Shown here in pieces: positions 21,729 to 25,220 of a stretch of DNA of 25,220 nt. The translations under genes and the position numbers were made by a program. This DNA comes from JAUWZS01 sp964423085 (lineage in GTDB: Archaea; Aenigmatarchaeota; Aenigmatarchaeia; CG10238-14; SCSR01). The DNA is taken from positions 1-25,220 of the forward strand of contig CAYRDB010000008.1 in the NCBI GenBank assembly GCA_964423085.1, written 5' to 3'. Position 1 is the first letter of the stretch, and each line of letters begins with the position of its first letter. The notes under the pieces were generated by a model. It was not told the origin of the DNA, searched no databases, and saw only the letters and a program-made list of their open reading frames with translations.

Positions 21729-22013
21729 TCATTTCTTTTCCAATTTCTTCCCTATCACGAAGACCACTAGCAGTATCACGATCCAGTTTATCAACTGCCT
21801 GATAAAGTCGCCCACCAGGAACTTGGACAGGCCCACTTCTATGTAGGCTTCTGGATTCAGCCAGTCCAGGTAAGGCGCGTATATCGGCGTGATTATGTCA
21901 GTGACAAGAGCTTGGACCATAGCTGCGGTCGCAATGCCTACTATGAAGGCGAGCGCGACAGAAATGATCTTCTGCTTCTCCATGAACTCGAAAAAGTCCT
22001 TTAGGAATTTCAT
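21729..22013 (-). CDS. mscL: large-conductance mechanosensitive channel MscL, short form
   Basis: A 94-residue channel protein that opens under membrane tension to release solutes during osmotic downshock. The basic N-terminal amphipathic helix (MKFLKDFFEFMEKQKI), the first helix with the pore Gly-Ala pattern ALAFIVGIATAAMV, DIITPIYAPYLD after it, a short periplasmic loop, and the second helix LINWIVILLVVFVIG are all recognisable. It is shorter than E. coli MscL (136 residues), ending GKKLEKK right after TM2, so the C-terminal cytoplasmic helix bundle is missing. That is tolerated in some archaeal forms. ATG start. It converges with the ferritin-like gene and diverges from the Ogg2 gene. Confidence 0.9.
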   Translation of the reverse strand: MKFLKDFFEFMEKQKIISVALAFIVGIATAAMVQALVTDIITPIYAPYLDWLNPEAYIEVGLSKFLVGDFIRQLINWIVILLVVFVIGKKLEKK

Positions 22014-22101
22014 GTTTGCACCTAAGCTAGGATTGTAGCGGGCTTAAATTAAAGGTTTGCTTTCAGAAGACCTTATATTCTTCCACCCATTCTATAAAAT
22101 A

Positions 22102-22725
22102 ATGGAAGACCTTCTCTCAAGGATAGAAGAGCTCCGAGGGGGCGAAGTAAGAAAGCTTGTGGACGAAAGGATGTCCCAGTTCGAGGAAGCCGGCAGGGAG
22201 TCGGACGACTCGGTGTTCGGCGAGCTGTGCTACTGCATAATGACCGCGAACTTCAACGCCGAGAGGAGCATGAAAATGCAGGACAGCATAGGCAGTGGAT
22301 TCTGCACTCTCTCCGAGTCTGGATTAGTGGAAAAGCTGAAGGAGATGGGTCATAGATTCCCGTCCGCGAGAGCCAAATATATAACAGAAGCCAGGGCTTG
22401 CAGGAAGGAGATGAAGAAAGTCCTGTCGAACCAGGACCAGCTGGCGATGCGCGACTGGCTGGCTGACAATGTGAAGGGAATAGGATACAAGGAGGCGAGC
22501 CATTTCCTTAGGAACATAGGCTTCAAAGATTTGGCCATAATAGACTTTCATATAGTGGACCTGCTTGTTAAGCATAGAGTGATAGAGAGGCCGAAGACCC
22601 TGACCAGGAAGAAGTATCTGGAAATAGAGGGCGCCCTACGGAAGATTGGCGAGAAAGCCGGGCTGAATCTGGCTGAACTGGATTTGTATTTATGGTACAT
22701 GGAGACAGGTAAGATATTGAAGTGA
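22102..22725 (+). CDS. ogg: 8-oxoguanine DNA glycosylase/AP lyase, Ogg2 type
   Basis: A 207-residue bifunctional repair enzyme that excises 8-oxoguanine and nicks the abasic site. It belongs to the archaeal Ogg2 family of the helix-hairpin-helix superfamily: hairpin VKGIGYKEASHFLRNIG with the catalytic lysine K130, and IIDFHI with the activating D148, at almost the same positions as in the Methanocaldococcus enzyme (K129 and D147). Length 207 equals the family norm, which supports the ATG at 22102 over an upstream TTG frame. A TATA-like CTTATATTC precedes it by about 25-30 bases. The downstream thiI starts four bases after its stop, so both are probably one transcript. Confidence 0.9.
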   Translation: MEDLLSRIEELRGGEVRKLVDERMSQFEEAGRESDDSVFGELCYCIMTANFNAERSMKMQDSIGSGFCTLSESGLVEKLKEMGHRFPSARAKYITEARACRKEMKKVLSNQDQLAMRDWLADNVKGIGYKEASHFLRNIGFKDLAIIDFHIVDLLVKHRVIERPKTLTRKKYLEIEGALRKIGEKAGLNLAELDLYLWYMETGKILK

Positions 22726-22729
22726 TTGC

Positions 22730-23893
22730 ATGGAAGAGGCTGTGATAGTTGTAAAGTACGGGGAGATATTTTTGAAATCCTATCCCGTCAGGCGAAGGCA
22801 CGAAAGGCAGCTCAAGGAGAACGTAAAGTACGCGTTCAAGAAAGCCAAGCTGGGCGCGACTGTCTCAAGGGAAAGGCTCAGGCTTGTCATAACTTTGCCG
22901 AAATCCAAGGTAGAAAAAGCGTGCTCGATACTGGGGAGGACGTTCGGAATATCCTACTTCTTCGTGTGCGAGCCTGCCAAGAGCTCGTCTGTCAAGGACA
23001 TACAGGCATTTGCCAGGAAGAAATATAAGGACTGGGTGCCGAAGGGAAGCACGTTCGCAGTCCGCGCAAAAAGGTCAGGCGCGCAGGAAGAAAAATACAC
23101 AAGCATGGAGCTGGGAAAGATTGTGGGCGACGTTGTGAGCAGGAAGGTGGACCTTACAAATCCGGACGTTGAGATATTTTTAGAGGTGAAGGACAGGGAC
23201 GCATTCTTCTACACAAGGAAGATGAGGGGCCCGGGCGGGCTGCCTGTCGGTTCGTCCGGATTGGTCGTGTGCCTGCTGTCAGGGGGGATAGACAGCGCGG
23301 TCGCCGCCTGGCTCATGCTCAAGCGCGGATGCAGGCTGGCTGCGTTATACGCTGACACAGGCTCGTATGCAGGCGAAAGCGCGAAATTCAAGAAGAGGGT
23401 AGAGAAAATACTCGCCATACTACAGTCATGGTCTGTCGGCCAGGAGATAAAGCTGTACTCGTTCAACCAGTCCAGGAATCTGGATGTTTATTTCAAGAAG
23501 AAGCTAGAGCCCAGGTTCGTGTGCCTGTTCTGCAAGAGAATGATGTACCGTGTGGCGAACGAGCTTGCTGAAAAAGTAGGCGCGAAAGCTGTGCTGACAG
23601 GCGAGTCCCTCGGAGAGGTCGCGTCCCAGACGCTGGACAACATCTCGGTTCTGGACTCTGCAAGCGAGGTTCCTGTGTTCCGTCCGCTGATAGGAAACGA
23701 CAAGGAGGAGAACATAACGATTGCCAAAAGAATAGGCACTTTTGGCGAGTCTGTTTCATTTTCGGACAAATGCTCCGCTGTCCCTGATCAGCCGAGGACA
23801 GCCGGAAAGATTGAAGAGATTGAGGACATCGAGTCCAAGCTTCCAATGAAGAAGCTGCTCAAGGAAAGCGTAGCAAGCGTAAAGGTGGAGTGA
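22730..23893 (+). CDS. thiI: tRNA 4-thiouridine synthase ThiI
   Basis: A 387-residue enzyme that sulfurates U8 of tRNA and can serve thiamine synthesis. The N-terminal ferredoxin-like and THUMP domains (about residues 5-165) carry KYGEIFLKS and end in the FFYTRKMRGPGGLPVG junction; the PP-loop ATPase domain follows with the motif LSGGIDSAVAAW (SGGIDS at residues 184-189) and the late LTGESLGEVASQTLDNI. Two cysteines in RFVCLFCKRMMY are in the position of the archaeal ThiI CxxC. The rhodanese tail of some bacterial ThiI is absent, as usual in archaea. Co-transcribed with the Ogg2 gene, with a four-base gap. Confidence 0.93.
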   Translation: MEEAVIVVKYGEIFLKSYPVRRRHERQLKENVKYAFKKAKLGATVSRERLRLVITLPKSKVEKACSILGRTFGISYFFVCEPAKSSSVKDIQAFARKKYKDWVPKGSTFAVRAKRSGAQEEKYTSMELGKIVGDVVSRKVDLTNPDVEIFLEVKDRDAFFYTRKMRGPGGLPVGSSGLVVCLLSGGIDSAVAAWLMLKRGCRLAALYADTGSYAGESAKFKKRVEKILAILQSWSVGQEIKLYSFNQSRNLDVYFKKKLEPRFVCLFCKRMMYRVANELAEKVGAKAVLTGESLGEVASQTLDNISVLDSASEVPVFRPLIGNDKEENITIAKRIGTFGESVSFSDKCSAVPDQPRTAGKIEEIEDIESKLPMKKLLKESVASVKVE

Positions 23894-23914
23894 TGTCGAT
23901 AGGATTGTGATATT

Positions 23915-24244
23915 GTGATAGATTGGAGCGATTTTGAAAAAGTAGAAATGAGGATAGGTACGGTTCTTGAAGTGGAAGACTTTCCAAAAGCAAAAAACCC
24001 GTCTTACAAATTGAAAATAGACTTTGGGGGATTTGGCATAAAGAAATCAAGCGCCCAGATTACAAGTCTGTACAAGAAAGATAATTTGGTCGGAAAGCAG
24101 GTTGTTGCTGTTACAAATTTTCCACCGAAACAAATCGCAGATTTCATGTCAGAGTGTCTGGTGCTCGGAGTAGTCCTTGAGAACAATGATGTTGTTATAT
24201 TGGAGCCGGAACGAGCTGTCCCGAACGGCATTAGAATAAAATAG
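23915..24244 (+). CDS. csaA: CsaA-like tRNA-binding protein
   Basis: A 109-residue OB-fold tRNA-binding protein of the CsaA type, with reported chaperone and export-related roles in bacteria. Motifs are FEKVEMRIGTVLEVEDFPKAKNPSYKL (core MRIGTV, FPKAKNPSYKL), DFGGFGIKKSSAQIT, LVGKQVVAVTNFPPKQIA and SECLVLG. The start is GTG with GTGAT just upstream; an ATG upstream is not in frame. It is the second tRNA-binding OB protein in the window, distinct from the MetRS-type one at 3378-3707. Codon use is already shifted toward A/T compared with thiI, and it begins 21 bases after thiI. Confidence 0.88.
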   Translation: MIDWSDFEKVEMRIGTVLEVEDFPKAKNPSYKLKIDFGGFGIKKSSAQITSLYKKDNLVGKQVVAVTNFPPKQIADFMSECLVLGVVLENNDVVILEPERAVPNGIRIK

Positions 24245-24326
24245 TATCATTGATTTTTCAGACGATTTAAGAACCATTTAGATACATCACATAAAATTTA
24301 TAATTCGGCGTTAACATAAGAGAAGT

Positions 24327-25103
24327 ATGGGGTTTCCAAATCTTAGAAACAAACACAAAAAAGATGCTATAATCACGCCAAGTGAGTATTCTGCTTATAT
24401 GAAGAGTATTGGAAATTATCCCAAGATTAAACCTCCTGTTGGTGTAATTTTTTTTTATGAAAGGAGTTTAATCAAACATATTTTAGAGAATTATAAAACC
24501 AAAAAAGTTGAAGGATTATATTCCAATATGTATCTTATTGATGACACCAATGGAAAAGTGGCGATTGTTGGATCATTCGGAATCGGGTCTCCGGCTGCAT
24601 CAGCTATGTTAGAGGACTTGATATTTTTTGGAGTTAAAAAGTTCATAACCATTGGTTTTGCTGGAACATTGCAGAAAAATTTAAAAATTGGAAGTTTGGT
24701 GGTTTGTGAAAAGTCAATAAGAGACGAAGGAACATCGTATCATTATATCAAACCTTCAAAATATGCCTATGCTTCCAAAGAAATAACCAACAAAATAATA
24801 AAATCTCTTGAAAAATTCAAGAAAAAATACGTTGTTGGTACTAGTTGGACAATCGACGCGCCATATAGAGAAACTGTTGCTGAAGCCAGGCAATACCAAA
24901 AGGAAGGTGTTTTGACAGTTGAAATGGAAGCTTCATCACTATTTGCTGTTGCTAAATATCGAAATGTAGACATTGGTGCAATTTTTGTAGTGAGTGACTC
25001 TATTGCCGAATTACAATGGAACCCGAAATTTTTCTCAAAAAAATCAAAAAGCGGTTTGGAAACTATTTTCAAAGTCTCAGTTGATGTTTTGAACCAAGAA
25101 TAA
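24327..25103 (+). CDS. nucleoside phosphorylase (PNP/UDP family)
   Basis: A 258-residue enzyme of the PNP_UDP_1 family, which cleaves nucleosides with phosphate to free base and ribose-1-phosphate in salvage. Recognisable parts are AIVGSFGIGSPAASAMLEDLIF, ITIGFAGTLQ, the SLVVCEKSIRDEGTSYHY segment, TSWTIDAPYRET and LTVEMEASSLFAVAKYRNVDIGA, with the MEASSLF motif (Glu for ribose binding). The substrate (purine, uridine or MTA type) cannot be told. Codon use is very A/T rich and clearly unlike the rest of the window, so recent transfer from an AT-rich relative or bacterium is likely. A TATA-like AATTTATAATT precedes it by about 25-35 bases. Confidence 0.88.
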   Translation: MGFPNLRNKHKKDAIITPSEYSAYMKSIGNYPKIKPPVGVIFFYERSLIKHILENYKTKKVEGLYSNMYLIDDTNGKVAIVGSFGIGSPAASAMLEDLIFFGVKKFITIGFAGTLQKNLKIGSLVVCEKSIRDEGTSYHYIKPSKYAYASKEITNKIIKSLEKFKKKYVVGTSWTIDAPYRETVAEARQYQKEGVLTVEMEASSLFAVAKYRNVDIGAIFVVSDSIAELQWNPKFFSKKSKSGLETIFKVSVDVLNQE

Positions 25104-25151
25104 ATATTCTATACAAAGGTGATTATAGCTTTCTGCCATAAATGAGAAACC

Positions 25152-25158
25152 CTTAAAT
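25152..25158 (+). promoter_or_regulatory. TATA box for the last gene
   Basis: TTAAATA lies 25-31 bases ahead of the ATG at 25183, the spacing for a leaderless archaeal transcript. Confidence 0.5.
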
Positions 25159-25182
25159 ACCTCACTTTCTACCTATAGAGGC

Positions 25183-25220
25183 ATGACAACAGCAATAACA
25201 TTCACAGGAAAGAAATCAGA
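25183..25220 (+). CDS. first codons of a gene cut off by the window
   Basis: ATG at 25183 is followed by twelve open codons reading TTAITFTGKKS. A well-placed TATA box supports it as a gene start. Too little is visible to name the product. Confidence 0.5.
   Translation, partial: MTTAITFTGKKS

Overview
The window reads as a tightly packed archaeal chromosome segment. Evidence for archaea: ribosomal protein L10e, an archaeal SepF homologue, archaeal-type UMP kinase, an archaeal Ogg2-type glycosylase, a DUF1512 protein, a stand-alone EF-Tu domain-2-like protein, and TATA boxes often about 25 nt upstream of start codons, which implies many leaderless transcripts. Short genes, shared stop codons, a bacterial-style MetRS and many small orphan proteins suggest a DPANN-type lineage (Micrarchaeota or Diapherotrites-like), but no marker here fixes the phylum. 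Isoleucine ATA and arginine AGG codons dominate, except in the last kilobase.

Layout. 1-1.8 kb: end of a surface protein with a Thr-rich stalk, a MinD/ParA ATPase and a winged-helix-like protein. 1.85-6.3 kb: SlyD-like FKBP, a metallopeptidase-like protein with a broken HExxH, a CBS pair, a free-standing MetRS-type tRNA-binding domain, an orphan, MetRS, SepF. 6.3-8.7 kb: two orphan proteins that share a domain, a NYN nuclease-like protein with an Arg-Ser tail, and a membrane-anchored orphan. 8.7-14.3 kb: DUF1512, serine hydroxymethyltransferase, dUTPase, a 52-residue membrane protein, a double-length ThyX-like protein, a small P-loop kinase and a 56-residue truncated histone fold. 14.4-17.7 kb: small orphan, L10e, an acidic micro-ORF and PEP synthase. 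17.7-21.3 kb: orphan, PC4-like protein, PD-(D/E)XK nuclease-like protein, TspO, tRNA-Thr, small orphan, UMP kinase, EF-Tu-like domain, lipoprotein. 21.4-25.2 kb: EncFtn-like ferritin, MscL, Ogg2 glycosylase, ThiI, CsaA-like protein, an AT-rich nucleoside phosphorylase and the first codons of one more gene.

How the genes fit together. SHMT (methylene-folate supply), dUTPase (dUMP supply), the ThyX-like protein and a nucleoside-monophosphate-kinase-like protein lie next to each other and would form a thymidylate route if the ThyX-like protein is active. SepF and MinD point to FtsZ-based division. ThiI, MetRS, two tRNA-binding OB proteins, L10e and tRNA-Thr serve translation.

The points most worth a second look are the truncated histone (14086-14256), the ThyX-like protein that lacks the usual active-site residues (12004-13407), the HALAH in place of HExxH (2605-2607), tRNA-Thr with C33 and a gene starting two bases after its 3' end, and three convergent gene pairs that share one palindromic CTAG as both stop codons. 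No CRISPR array, insertion sequence or rRNA gene was seen. No stretch longer than 300 bases lacks a gene.
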